A stretch of DNA of 62,500 bases, taken from NCBI GenBank assembly GCA_963575745.1, contig CAUYUJ010015283.1, positions 459,910 through 522,409 on the forward strand. Direction: 5' to 3'. Origin of the DNA: Prorocentrum cordatum (Eukaryota; Sar; Dinophyceae; Prorocentrales; Prorocentraceae). The notes under the pieces are model-generated. The model saw nothing but the letters and a program-made list of their open reading frames with translations. It ran no database searches and had not been told where the DNA came from. The position numbers and the translations under genes are program-made. Shown here piece by piece: positions 1 to 10,690 of the stretch. Position 1 is the stretch's first letter. Every line of letters starts with the position of its first letter.

Positions 1-645
1 TGCACAAAGACGCGCTCGTACTACTGAGGCTCATTCACACTCCAATTCATTCGCAGTTAGATTTATGTCCAGACCGTCACAACTGAAGCCCGTGTATATT
101 CGAAAGTTCTTGCGCCTAGACATTCACGGCGGACAGGTCCATGCGAATAGATGCACATATGGGGAGCTCCACGCAGTGAATAATTATTTGAACGACCTGC
201 TGTGTCTGCGCCTGGCCATGCGCAGCGCCTGCGATGATGAAGCCGTGCCCGCGGTGCCTGCGCTAACACCGCCATGGCGAGGCGATGCCTGCGCCCAATT
301 ATTTGACGTGCCTGCCGTGCCAGCGTTTGGCCAGGGCAATGCCTGCGGTGATGCCAGAGTGGCTGCGGCGCCTGCGTTGACACCGCCATTTTTGCGGTGC
401 GTGCGCCAACACCTCGACGATGACGGCGGCAACGGTGACGGCGATGGCGACGAGGCAGCCCTCACGGCCGTGAGGCGCTTCCATCTAAATTGCAACCTGT
501 CATGCTTTTTCCTCCAGTACGGTGCCTTTGCTTCGTCCATTCATGAGATGCAACTGGGCCACGCCTGCAATGCTACTGCTACTACGATTGCTACTACGAT
601 TGCTGCTGCCGCTACTTTGATAGGAGATGTGGTAGCAGTCGTGGT
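1..645. other. No gene seen
   Basis: Long frames are open on both strands here, but no domain or exon signal is recognisable. Between about 230 and 400 the sequence repeats loose words around gcctgcg and gccgtgcc, which keep frames open by composition alone. Confidence 0.5.
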
Positions 646-659
646 ACTTGTAGTAGTCG

Positions 660-698
<39 letters not shown>

Positions 699-837
699 GT
701 CGTTGTCGTCATCTCCGCCGCCTCCGCCGCCGCCGGTTGTCGTCGTCGTCGTCGTCCTTGCCTTCGCTGGCCGCCGCCGCCGCCGCCGCTTTGTCGTCGT
801 CGTCGTTGTCGTGGCCGCCGCCGGTTGTGTGTTCGCG

Positions 838-885
<48 letters not shown>

Positions 886-905
886 CCCTTCGTCCTCAGC
901 GCCGC
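646..905. repeat. (GTC)n / (CCG)n trinucleotide array
   Basis: The stretch is almost entirely GTC units broken by short GCC/CCG patches. It translates as runs of V, S or R on one strand and T or D on the other, so the overlapping frames are microsatellite artefacts. Confidence 0.9.
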
Positions 906-1025
906 CGTCGTCGCCATCGATAGCTATTGCTACTTTAGTTTTTTTGCGACTGCTGGTGCCAATGCCTGCGTCCGCCCCGCTACCGTTACCCAGGGGGCCC
1001 AAGACCCCCCCCCGTCAAGGACCCA

Positions 1026-1145
1026 ACGGGGGGGGGGTCGGTGTGGGGGGAGGAGGAGGTGGAGGAGGAGGAGGAGGACGACGAGGAGGACGAGGAGGAG
1101 GAGGAGGCGGAGGAGGAGGAGGGGCAGGGGAGGGCGGAGGAGGAA
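1026..1145. repeat. G-run and (GGA)n purine tract
   Basis: Two homopolymer G/C runs near 1005-1036 lead into a GGA/GAC purine tract on the + strand. Confidence 0.85.
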
Positions 1146-1957
1146 CGAAGGGGGACGGCAACGACAAGGAAGGACCAGGATCCAAAGTGTGGCCTTCACT
1201 TTGGCGAGTGCTCTTTTCTTAAAGATTGCGGCAAAGCACCAATCCTGAGATGTGGCGCACACTGCTGCTCGGGGAACGCCATGTTGAGGGACCGAGAGCG
1301 TTCCGTCCGACATTACCCACGCGAAATTCCGTTTTGAAATCATTGTGGACTCAACGCGCGGCAGAAACGGGAGCACACGGGCGCGTTGTCAGGCGAGAGC
1401 GGAGAAGCAGACAGGGGTAGGGCGAGGACCAGGAAAGGCTGTTGTGGACAGGGCCGCGCCTTTTTGTATGTGGCTGTTTGTGGCAAGCCCCACCGCCGTG
1501 CCTTCGCAGCATTGACACGCTTTCATTGTCATGCTGGAGGAAGATCTCCTCCAGACACCTTTTGCCTGGATTCTGGAGGTTCGAGCCTTCAGGAAGAGGG
1601 CCCTGAGTGTCCCGAGCGCAGGCTCCGATACCCAGGATGTCGGCTTCAACCGCCAGGATGAGATGAATGATATTTGGGCTTCTACCCTCCCAGAGTGAGC
1701 GTTGGAATGCGTGCCGCGCGCTCCCACACATCTCTTCAGAAGCGGCACGATCAAGCCGTGTTGGGGCTGCCTGGGAGGCACCGCGACGACGTGCAGCAGT
1801 GTGCTGCGGCTGTCACGCTGCATGGGTTGTTGTGCTGCTTCCCAGGGGCATTTCGGAGACTCCTCGAGGGACTCTGTGGGGCCTCTTAAGCGCTTCTTGG
1901 GGCCCTCTCGGGGTGCTCATGGCGGCGTCCGGAACCCCTCTTGCCGCAAGATGGGCT
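1146..1957. other. No gene; diverged copies of a short repeat
   Basis: At about 1245-1345 two stretches (ggaacgccatgttgaggg and cgcgaaattccgttttgaaa) resemble the degenerate tandem unit at 12.19-12.55 kb. The rest shows no coding signal that I recognise. Confidence 0.4.
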
Positions 1958-2175
1958 CCTTTTCCTCCCCCTTTTCCTCCCCTCCCTGCTGCTCCTCGTC
2001 CTCCTGCTCCTCCTCCTCCTTCCCCATTCCTCCGACTCTTCTTCCTCCGCCTCCTCGCTTCCCCTGTCCTTCCCTCTCCTCCTTCCTCCTCGTCGTCCTC
2101 GTCGTCCTCCTCCTTCCTCCTCCTCGTCGTCCTCCTCCTCCCTTCCTCCTCCTCCCTCCCTCCCTCCCTACCCCC
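1958..2175. repeat. (CCT)n pyrimidine tract
   Basis: Over 200 bases of imperfect CCT/CTC with a few GTC interruptions. Open frames here are low-complexity. Confidence 0.9.
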
Positions 2176-3210
2176 TGCTCGTTGCCCGCTCCGCCCGTGG
2201 CCTGGCCGGATGCCTCTCTCGAGGTCTCGTCCTTGCGCCTCCTCCGGCTGTGGCCCCGACGTGCTCGCGCCGTGCAGACATCACGACGGACGGTTTTTGT
2301 TCGCAGTCTTCGGCCCCTCGGGGCCCTCCACGGGCCCTGGGACTGGCAACAATGCTTCGGGATGAGCTGGCCTCCTCGGCCAAAGCGTCGGCTCACGGTC
2401 TGAGCCATGACGTCACCAGTCTTTTTCGGCCACGGCAGTACATTGCAGGCGTCCAGATGTTTGCCACGAGGTGTGAAGGCGCCCGGTGGTAATTCAGACA
2501 GCTCTCGTGCCGCTGGCGATGCAGTGCAGTACTTACGATGAAGAACCGGCCCTTTGGAAGGGGTCGGGACATCTGGGGACCGCGTATTGAAAACATCAAG
2601 ACAGCGCATGTCTGGGGATTATCTTTGCTCTTATTCCCAGCCCCCGACCAGATCCCTGGGACCCATCCCCTCTGCGGCATTACCCCTCGAGCTGTATCAA
2701 GCGGTGAGGGCTCCTCCCAGCAAGGTCCAAGACAGGGCAAACACGCCCAGCGTGAGCAAGGATGCGACGCTGGGATCCCAGGGTAAGTCCTTGTCTTCAG
2801 GGTCCCAGAGGTCTCGATTTCTGCCCCCGGGCAGCAGCTGCTCGTCCCGGATCCGCGCTTGACGGTCAAGGAGAGCCGATGCGAGTTGTAGAACAGGGTT
2901 CGCCAGAGGTGCCTTTGAAACCCCTGATCATTTCCCCATGGAATAGGCCACGCGCAGAGGCTGGGGGGTACAGTCAACCCGCACAGTAAGGATGGGCAAC
3001 CTTCCCAAGGGTTATGAGGTTCCGACCTACTTTAGCCTTGATCACCAGAAAGAATGTCGAGCGCCAGAAAAGCACCAACAAATTCGAGGGTTTTCACGTG
3101 TCGGGCCCTGTTTCGACACTGTTTCGACACTATTTCGACACTCCTTCGACATTTATCTGGGTCTCGCAATTATTTCTGGGATGTGGTCCTTAAGTGCGAT
3201 GGGAGCAGCA
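2176..3210. other. No gene seen
   Basis: Mixed-composition DNA without a recognisable protein. Near 2990-3012 the words ggcaaccttcccaagggt match the left edge of the dispersed repeat at 28695. Near 3110-3150 the word ttcgacactgtttcgaca is tandemly repeated. Confidence 0.4.
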
Positions 3211-3348
3211 TAACCGTACCCTTGCATCCTTGCCCCTTCGGTCCATCCTTGGCGACTTGCGCTGGCCAACCTCGTTCGAAAAAACGGGCACATGGGCCTC
3301 CGAGGTCCTGGCATCCTTACCGCACATCCTTATGATACAGGTCGACAG
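3211..3348 (+). repeat. Dispersed 140-bp repeat R1, copy 1
   Basis: The block runs from cccttgcatccttgcc to cttatgat and aligns almost end to end with 28712-28851. An inverted copy lies at 4636-4775. No coding frame is conserved between the copies. Confidence 0.75.
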
Positions 3349-4534
3349 TAGGGGGAGGGGGGAAGGCTTCTCAGAAGCACCCCTGCTTCTATGAAGCCCG
3401 CCCCCCTTCCCCCCTACCCCCCTCTGTGCGCCGCCAGGGGTAGCTGCCCGCCCCGGGGCCCACCCCTTTGATGCTCCTCCCGGGGCAGGCAGACGTGTGG
3501 ATCGAGCAGGTTCAAGTCCTTCAGATCTGGCGCTCCTTGCCGCCCCGCCCCCCCCCTCCTCCGAGCAGGGCCTACTTTGATGCGATCGATCCGATTCGGT
3601 ATCGACTCTCGCCAGCCCGCGCCGATCATCTTCAGGTCCTCCGTTGATCCGATGCGGTCCGATGCTTGCACGGCGTAGGTTGCGCACATTGGCGCACAAT
3701 ACGATTCGACCCCGATTTCCCGATTCGGCTCTTGAGTTCAGAAAGCTGGTTCTTGAATTCAAAAATTGGTTTTTGAATTCAAAACCTGATCCTGCCTTCG
3801 GGGGAACTCTTTTCGGAGACCTCGACAGTCGGTGGATCCAGATATAGTCGGGCCCTGGGAGGGCCAGATAGATCCATCTCCGCCGCCTTCCGAGGTCCCC
3901 GAAGATCGATCCCCCAGGCGATGCTCATGTATAAGTCTCCGCCCTTCGCCGAACAGGTCCTTCGGATTTGGCGTCCCTTCGGGCGGGGCTAGGATCTGGA
4001 TACATTAGTCCAGAGCGTTCTGGAACGTTCTCAGAGCGTTCCCGAGCGCTATGCAACGGCCACAGCTCCCAATGCATCCTTCATGACGGCCAGATCTCAG
4101 AGATCCCCGAAACTGTCCTGGTCCGACTTTGTCCCTGTCCTGGCTTGGTCTTACACTCCGATTTCGACGACCGACGCTGGATCCATACCCCTGCAGCCGC
4201 CCCTCCCCTTCGGGCATGGATGGAAAAACATGGCCGCTGAGGCCAGGAATTTGTCCACGCCCCCGCTCTGGCTCCTCGTGGGGTCTGGGCGCGAGCGGGG
4301 GCCTGGACAACATGTCGATCGCCTGCGATTCGATCCGATTTCCCGATCCCGATTCAAGTGGCCACCGGATGTGGCGCCGTTGGCCCCCGTATTTTTTTTT
4401 TCGTCGGCGGCGAGGCAGAGGCAGTCCGCTCCAGCGGCAGGCTGATCGGGGTAACCGAAATGCGAATTGCCCGGAGTGCAAGAGGAAGGACAGAAGACGA
4501 GGGCGGAAGCCCCCGTATTACACGCTATTTTCCA
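3349..4534. other. No gene seen
   Basis: C-rich and mixed sequence with short duplications of gaattc-containing words at 3733-3785 and GAGCGTTC palindromes at 4012-4045. The words agatctcagagat at 4088 recur at 6192. Confidence 0.4.
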
Positions 4535-4625
4535 TTTTGGGGATGGCGTGCACCGAAAAAGTCCCGGCAGGGTGACAGCGTGCACAGACGGGGCCCTCGC
4601 GGAGGGATCGCCTCACAGGGATAGT
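4535..4625 (+). repeat. Dispersed repeat R2, copy 1
   Basis: About 88 bases, from ttggggatggcgtgc to gatcgcctcacaggg, align with 43659-43746 at high identity. That is a second copy 39 kb away, inside an intron of the TPR gene. Confidence 0.7.
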
Positions 4626-4635
4626 TGCAGTCAAA

Positions 4636-4775
4636 ATTGATGGCAAGAACGCTCGATAAGGATGCAAGTCCCATGGACGCCCGTTTTGAAGCTTTTCGCA
4701 GGCGGCGGGCCATCGAAAGTAGTCACGGATGCACCAACGAGGCACAGTTGCAAGGGTTCCTTTGGGAAGGGTGCT
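4636..4775 (-). repeat. Dispersed repeat R1, inverted copy
   Basis: The reverse complement matches 3211-3348 and 28712-28851, including the gaaaagcttc and tgcatccttatcgagc words. Confidence 0.7.
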
Positions 4776-5182
4776 CATCCTTCCCATCGGCTTCAGCTGT
4801 ACCCTGGCTTTCGGAGATCGATGTTGCACGTTATCTTTTTCCAGCGCCAGCCGTGAACCACAAACCATCGTCGATTCCCTGGAACTCATCGGAGGCATGG
4901 AAATGGAGGTGAAGACGAACCTCCGCGAAATATGGCACACATTATGGATCCTGGGTTTTGTGTCTGCAGTCGGCCTTGATTAGTGGGTCGACCCTGCCAG
5001 GTCAAGGGTATCTCCTTGTGTCCTGTGTGTTCGCGACCCATGCCGTCTTCAGCACTCCTGCTGCAGCGTGGCCCCCGGAAGGCTCTTGTGTCCTCTCGCG
5101 TGTCCTCTCTAATCCAGTCCGACTGTATTTGTTGGTGTGCCCCTGGGCCTGCACGGTTTCTTCCGGGGCCGTAGGCGACCAG
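4776..5182. other. No gene seen
   Basis: Mixed-composition DNA. No domain, exon boundary pair or RNA gene could be recognised. Confidence 0.4.
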
Positions 5183-5245
5183 AGGAGGAGGAGGAGGAGG
5201 AGGAGGAGGAGGAGGAGGAGGAGGAGGAGGAGGAGGCGGAGGCGG
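5183..5245. repeat. (GGA)n microsatellite
   Basis: About 20 uninterrupted GGA units on the + strand. Confidence 0.95.
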
Positions 5246-5370
5246 AGGAGGCTGGGTCGCTTGAGCCCTTCGGAGAAACCCTCCACCGGGGCCCCTGCTT
5301 GCAGCCCGACGCGATCCGATGCCCCGATCCCACGCCGACCCGGTGCTGCCGGGGTTCCGCGGCCTCCGGG

Positions 5371-5525
5371 GCTCCTCCTCCTCCTCCTCCTCCCTCCTCC
5401 TCCTCCTCCTCCTCCTCCTCCTCCTCCTCCTCCTCCTCCTCCTCCTCCCCCCTCCCCCCTCCCCTCCCCCTCCCCCCTCCCCCTCCCCCTCCCCCCTCCC
5501 CCCTCCCTCCTCCCTCCTCCGCGGC
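5371..5525. repeat. (CCT)n microsatellite
   Basis: Near-perfect CCT repeats grade into CCCCCT runs. The purine strand has switched relative to the GGA tract 130 bases upstream, so the two could pair as a foldback. Confidence 0.95.
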
Positions 5526-5636
5526 CCGCCAGGCCCCGCCGCCCCCAGCGGCGAGCCCCTCCGGCAGCCGCGGCCCGCCGGGGCCTCGGCGGCGCGGGAG
5601 CCGCTGCCGACGAACTACCTGCGCAGGGTGAGGCGA

Positions 5637-5676
5637 GGCTCGTCGTCGTCGTCGCCGTCGTCGCCGTCGTCGGCGC

Positions 5677-5743
<67 letters not shown>

Positions 5744-5745
5744 AC
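5637..5745. repeat. (GTC)n microsatellite
   Basis: GTC units with a few GCC variants, followed by GC-rich non-coding DNA up to about 5880. Confidence 0.95.
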
Positions 5746-5911
5746 CACCAGCATCCTCTCGGGGTGGCTCTTGCTGCGCTCGAGCGGCGCCCCTCCGCCG
5801 ACGCCGCGCGGGGGCGGGGGGGGGGGCCTGCTCGGCCCCAGGGGTCCGGCCCGCTCCGCTGGCCCGAGCCGGTCAGAGCGTTGATGGAACGCTCTCGGAG
5901 CGTTCCGGGGC

Positions 5912-6222
5912 ACTCTGAGAAGGCCGCGGCGCTCGAGGCATCTCCCAGAGCAGCCAGATTTCAGAGACTCTCGATTTGTCCAGGGGAACGAAGAAGGACA
6001 TAAACATAACATCCCGGAGGTCCGCGCGGATTTCTCGGATCCGCGCTGGGGCCCCTGGCGGCGCCTCCGGCGCCGCCCTTGGCGCGGTCCAGCGCTGATC
6101 CGAGAAATCCGCGCGGACCTCCGAGTTTTTCTCTTTGTGTCATTGTTTGTTCCCCTAGAGAAGGCCGCGGCGCTCGAGACATCCCAGGGCAGCCAGATCT
6201 CAGAGATTCTCGATTTATCATC
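5912..6222. repeat. 66-bp direct repeats flanking a foldback element
   Basis: The words gagaaggccgcggcgctcga ... tctcgattt occur once at 5912-5980 and again at 6158-6222. They bracket the inverted-repeat element at 5982-6157. They are too long for an ordinary target-site duplication and may be an older tandem pair split by the insertion. Confidence 0.7.
5982..6157. mobile_element. AGGGGAAC foldback element, copy 1
   Basis: The element begins aggggaacgaag and ends gtttgttcccct. Its arms, about 58 bases each, contain ggaggtccgcgcggatttct and its reverse complement. They enclose a GC-rich centre that is itself palindromic around ggcgcctccggcgcc. No protein is encoded, so it fits a MITE or foldback element. 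Related copies lie at 29611-29802 and 30461-30657. Confidence 0.8.
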
Positions 6223-6229
6223 GCTCGAA

Positions 6230-6690
6230 TCTGTTCTTGCCCTGGCTTCGTCCGAGTCGGTCGGGCAGTGGCGAGGCGTCCTGGCTTGCATACTGGCCCA
6301 CCAGAGGGTGCTCTGAGGATTTGTTGTGGTTTGCGCGAGGTATTCGTACGGTAGGTTTGCGTCGTGTCGACCAGCGGCGACCCCAGCGCGGGCGTTCAAG
6401 GTTGAACGCCGCCGGCGACCCAGAATCGATCGATGTTGAACGATCGGACGTTGCGGCAGTGGCCGATCGTTCAAGGTTGAACGATCCCTGCGGTGTCAAA
6501 AACCAACGCTGGGGTCGGCACGACACGAACCTGCCGTAGAGCGTGTCTGGCTGAGACCGTGCTGCTTTAGTATATCGGCATGCTGCTCCAATAACAATGT
6601 TGTTGTTCGTTCGCAGAGCATCTCGTAGTAGCCCTTTACCGATGCCGGGACGGTCGGTCTTTCCTCCAAGTCGGAGGGCAGGGTTAGGCA
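6230..6690. repeat. Dispersed repeat R3, copy interrupted by a TIR element
   Basis: Two anchor blocks, cagtggcgaggcgtcctggc (about 6260-6290) and atgccgggacggtcggtc (about 6642), recur in the same order at 56190-56430. In this copy the 192-bp element at 6347-6538 sits between them. Confidence 0.55.
6347..6538. mobile_element. TACGG-TIR element, copy 1
   Basis: The ends are inverted repeats of about 26 bases (tacggtaggtttgcgtcgtg and cgacacgaacctgccgta). Inside are two perfect palindromes, ggcgttcaaggttgaacgcc and gatcgttcaaggttgaac. It is non-coding and MITE-like. A second copy lies at 55400-55590. Confidence 0.75.
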
Positions 6691-6954
6691 GAGGAGGGCG
6701 AGCTGAGTCGAGGGAAGACCGCGGTGACCATGACCAAGAGGCCGTGGGATTTTGTCGACGCCCATCTTGGACATGACCCATGCCGGCCGTCACGGATTCG
6801 CGAAGATAATCCACGAAGTGGCGCTGACCAAGATGGACCTTTCACCGGCGTGATTTTTGGTGCGAGCGCACAGGGGTCCCACCAGGCTGTCGCGTTCTGA
6901 CTGCTTGGATCTGGCCTCCCCCGACGTCCCCCCACAGCCGCGCACCAAAGATCT
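6691..6954. other. No gene seen
   Basis: Non-repetitive sequence without a recognisable product. Confidence 0.35.
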
Positions 6955-7212
6955 CTCCTCCTCCTCCTCCTCCTCCCTCCTGCTCCTCCTCCGCCTCCTC
7001 CTCCTCCTCCTCCTCCTCCTCCTCCTCCCTCCCTCCTCCTCCTCCGTCTCCTCACTCCTCCTCCTCCTCCTCTTCCTCCTCCTCCTCCTCCTCCCTCCTG
7101 CTCCTCCTCCTCCTCCTCCTCCTCCTCCTCCCTCCTCCTCCTCCTCCTCCTCCTCCTTCGCCTGCTTCTCCTCCTCCTCCTCCTCCTCCTCCTCCTCCCA
7201 ACTCCTCCTTTG
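6955..7212. repeat. (CCT)n microsatellite
   Basis: About 260 bases of CCT repeats with a few G and T interruptions. The K/E/R- or L-rich frames across it are artefacts. Confidence 0.95.
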
Positions 7213-7324
7213 CCTCCTCACAACTCCTCATTCGCCTCACGCTGCGCAGGGTGAGGCGAGATCTCTGCAGCCCCTGGGCAGCGTTTGTCAGAGCATTCTA
7301 AAGCACCGACGTCGCCGCTCGTCC

Positions 7325-7380
7325 TGGGAGAGCTCCTCGTCGCCACGGCCGGGTGCTCCTCGAAGTTCTGGTCAGAACGC
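7325..7380 (+). repeat. Short dispersed motif R4, copy 1
   Basis: The motif reads gagctcctcgtcgccacgg, then ctcctcgaagttctggtcag. Related copies are at about 9732, 10155, 19217, 19680, 50305 and 55594. It is the most widely dispersed short repeat that I recognise in the window. Confidence 0.6.
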
Positions 7381-7829
7381 ACCCCCCCTGGAGTTGTGGA
7401 GGACGATCAATGGAGAGGAAGCATGTTGGAGACCATTTCTTTATTGCTTGGGGCGTGACGGGCGTCATGGCCCCCGCCCCTCCCCCCTATGACGTAACGC
7501 CCCCCCCGCAGTGCGCTCCGGGCACTGCAGCCGTGCGCATTGGGATCCGCGTAGGTGTCCGCGTAGGAATCTGCATTGGAGTCTGGTCCGCAGTCGTCGT
7601 CGACGTCGTCCTCGTCGTCGTCGCTCGTGGTTCGTGGCTGTGGTTCGTCGCTCGTCGCTCATCGTTGTCGTGCGCGCGGACGCGGCTGGAGCCTGTTTTT
7701 TTTTCCGGGCCGATGACGGCAATCATCTGGGGGGGATGGATGGGGGTCGATGACGTCACGCTTCGCGCCAGCGGCGCCGGGGAATGCGCAGGAATGACGG
7801 AGGACGGGTGGCACCAGCATGCAGGTTGC

Positions 7830-8108
7830 GATTTGCACCACAACGCATGTGTACACCTCAGTGCCTGCGTGCACCACAGCGCCTGTGTACACCACACAGC
7901 CTTTGCACACCACAGCAGCCGCGTGCAACACAGCGTCAGTTTGTATCACCGCGCGTTTGGGCACAACAGCTCTTGTGTAGACCACAGCGCCTGCGTACAC
8001 CACATCCGCCGTGTGCAACACAGCAGTGTACACCACAATGCCTGCGTGCATTGCAGTGCCTGTGTACACCACGGCGCTTGTGTGCACCACAGCAACCGTG
8101 TGACACAG
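7830..8108. repeat. 21-bp minisatellite, left arm
   Basis: About 13 diverged copies of caccacagcgcctgtgtaca. The frames translated through it (H/C/V-rich) are repeat artefacts. Confidence 0.85.
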
Positions 8109-8388
8109 CACCGTTGTTGTATGTAGAATGTTTGAAAGAATCGTTATGACAAAATGGAGCGCTTGTGGATTCCACCGAAAACACTAGAACATAATCCTTA
8201 TGGACAAGGGGGCGCCAGGGGAATCTACGAGTCCTTCCAAGTTCGCCCGCATCGCAGTAACTCCCCCCATTTGCGTCCAGGAGGCTCCAGCTAAATTGGA
8301 CGTCCGATTCAATAGACCATTCTGCGGTGCACGCTGGGTTGCGCACGTGCGCTGTAGCGCCAACCCGCACGACAGGGGGTAAGGATAA

Positions 8389-8495
8389 GGAGGAGGAGGA
8401 GGAGGATGAAGAGGAGGAGGAGGAGGAGGAGGAAGAGAAAAAGGGCGAGGAGGAGGAGGAGGTGGAAGTGGAGGAGAAGGGAAAAGGGAACAACG
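8389..8495. repeat. GGA/GAA purine tract
   Basis: A purine-rich microsatellite in the centre of the inverted-repeat element. Confidence 0.9.
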
Positions 8496-8572
8496 TCGCA
8501 TTCGATTATCAGCACTTTCCTGGCGTGGCGCTTCCGCAGCAGATTCTCACGTACAGGCTTCTTCTCCCTGTC

Positions 8573-8880
8573 CTATGCACGCAGGCACTGTGGTGGACAA
8601 TAGCGCTGCGCTGCGCGCGGATGCTGTGGTGTAGACAGGCGCTGTGGCGTGCACAGGCGCCGCGGTGCACGCAAGCATTGTGGTGTACACAGGCGCTGTG
8701 TTGCACATGGTTGCTGCGGTGTGCACATATACACCGGTGCTGTATTGTACGCAAGCACTGCATTGTAATTACACAGGCGCTGCGTTGCGCACGTTTGTTG
8801 CGATGTACGCAGGCCCTGTGATGTACACGCGCGCTGTGGTGCACGCGAGCGTTGTCGTGTACACAGGCGCAGTGGGGCAG
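8573..8880. repeat. 21-bp minisatellite, right arm (inverted)
   Basis: Reverse-complement units (gtgtacacaggcgctgtggtg) mirror the array at 7830-8108. Either strand could therefore form a long imperfect hairpin. Confidence 0.85.
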
Positions 8881-8902
8881 AACGCTAACTACATGCTGCT
8901 CG

Positions 8903-8937
<35 letters not shown>

Positions 8938-9054
8938 CTTGTCGCTCGTCGCGTCGTGTGCGCGGGCGCGGCTGTGGCGCCGGAGCTACGCGGCGGTGGT
9001 GGGGGGGCGTTACGTCATACCCCCCCCACGCCCCCCCCCCCATGACGCCCGTCA

Positions 9055-10690
9055 TCGCCGAACATGAAGACACGCTCTGTTGCCAAATAAGTTCCAGATG
9101 GCTAAAACATGTGCTAAACATGTCTTAAACATGTATCAGCATGTTTAAATCATGCGTATGGCGTATGTCCGACATTTTAAACACATGTTACATTCAATGA
9201 TAGGACTATTAGGGGGTCCATTGTCGTGGCATCCACAACCCTGGAGGGGACCTAGGAGTAGCGGCAGGGCGAGGCGAGATTCTTTCGAGTCAGTCTTGAC
9301 TTCGGATGGGCCGTGCTTGGGCGATGTCGGAAGCAGGGCGAGTGAACATGTCCGCCCTACTCTTCAGACTCTTTTGATGCCGATTTCCGCCCTGCATTGC
9401 CGTCGTTGTTTCCGCCATACATTTATGGACATCCCAGACTTCTTCTTATGAGGCAGAAATTGTCGCCATATTTGTTCGCGTCGTTTGGGGTGTATTTCCG
9501 ACAACCTTGCGTCGGAAAATCAACCAAATTACGTCGGATCCGAAGTCAGGGAGAGGGCGAGTTGAGATAACGGGTAGTTGAGATAACGGCTGGACCCAGC
9601 GCGGAAAAAATTGCGTTTGGACCCTAGGCGGGGTCTTGGGACCGAACCTGAGCCAGGGGCAACGATAGAGCGGGGATGGGCTCAGAGGTTCGAGGTTGAA
9701 GGATCGATGTTCGGTTTCTAGAGGTTGTTGATCGTCCTGCGGCGCCCTCGTGGCTACGGCTGGATCCGCCTCGAAATTTCGGTCAGGGCGCGCCCGAGGA
9801 AAGGTTCAAGCATCGATGTTTGACCCCTGATCATGGGAAACGCGAGGGGGGTATGGGCTCCGTGAGGGGTGCATGGACCCCCGCTGGGGCCGCTCGGCGC
9901 CGCTGAACGTGCCAGCTGAGCTTGGGGCTGCCACTCGCCGTCCGCCACATTCGGTGGCCAATCGATGCAGTTGTGAGCGAGAGGGACGGGCTGGCAGCGC
10001 GGGGTGAGACCGCGAAAGGGCACTGAGGTCCGAGGTATGGAGAGTGGTTGGAGCCGTTGCTTCCCCAGCGCCAACAGCTCAATGTCTCTGAGCTTGGAGC
10101 TAGCTGTGGGGCTTGGAGCTAGCTGGTTCCGGCCAGCAGTGGAGGGAGAAGGGCACCCTCTCGTCGCCATGCTGGACGCGTCTCGAAACCTCGTCAGTTT
10201 CGACCCCGGGATGGGGTCCGGGGGGGGGGATGGTCCGCGCACAGATTTTGAGTGGATTTGCCCTCGCCTCCCCCTTCTTGGCTGATTCTCTCGGGTCCCA
10301 TCTTGTGAAGACCCCCCAGCCGCTTCCAAATTGGGGCCGCTGCGTCCCGAGCGTCAGAAGCTGAAGGTCCCAGAGCCTCCCAGCTATGGGCTTCAACTAA
10401 GGTGGTTACGGGCGGTCGAGGAGGACGGAGGAGGAGCTGCGGCTGGATGAGGATGAGGAGGTGGGGAGGAGGGAGGATGAAGAGGACGAGTTGGACATCT
10501 GCGATCCCTGTCACGACATAGCGGATGTTGCTCTAGCGTGGCGAGATAGGAAAGCAACCGAATACATCATGATTCATTAGCATACCATCTTATGTTTGGC
10601 AGTGCACACGGAGGAAAGGCTCCAGCATGGAGCTTGTGCAGGGTACCGTGGCTCACATGCATTCTCCAGCCCTGCCAGAGCGCATGGGCG
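9055..10690. other. No gene; R4 motif copies
   Basis: No domain is recognisable. R4 motif copies lie at about 9732-9795 and 10155-10195. Near 9555-9590 the phrase gagttgagataacgg is tandemly duplicated and recurs at about 19655 as gagttgagacaacggcag. Confidence 0.4.

Larger units (their letters stand above)
7456..9054. mobile_element. 1.6-kb inverted-repeat element with minisatellite arms
   Basis: The outer arms, 7456-7507 and 9001-9054, are inverted copies of each other: one starts tgacgggcgtcatgg and the other ends catgacgcccgtca. Both include the tatgacgtaacgccccc / gggggcgttacgtcata block. Inside each arm are GTC repeats and a minisatellite of about 21 bases. In the left arm the minisatellite reads caccacagcgcctgtgtaca, and in the right arm it is the reverse complement. 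No transposase frame is recognisable. It could be a non-autonomous DNA transposon or a large inverted duplication. Confidence 0.65.

Noticed and set aside
5002-6474. 490-residue minus-strand frame
   Set aside because: It crosses GGA, CCT and GTC microsatellites and a foldback element. Low-complexity runs keep it open, and no domain is present.
7659-8149. Cys/His- or Val/Tyr-rich frames on both strands
   Set aside because: They are readings of the 21-bp minisatellite in the inverted-repeat element.
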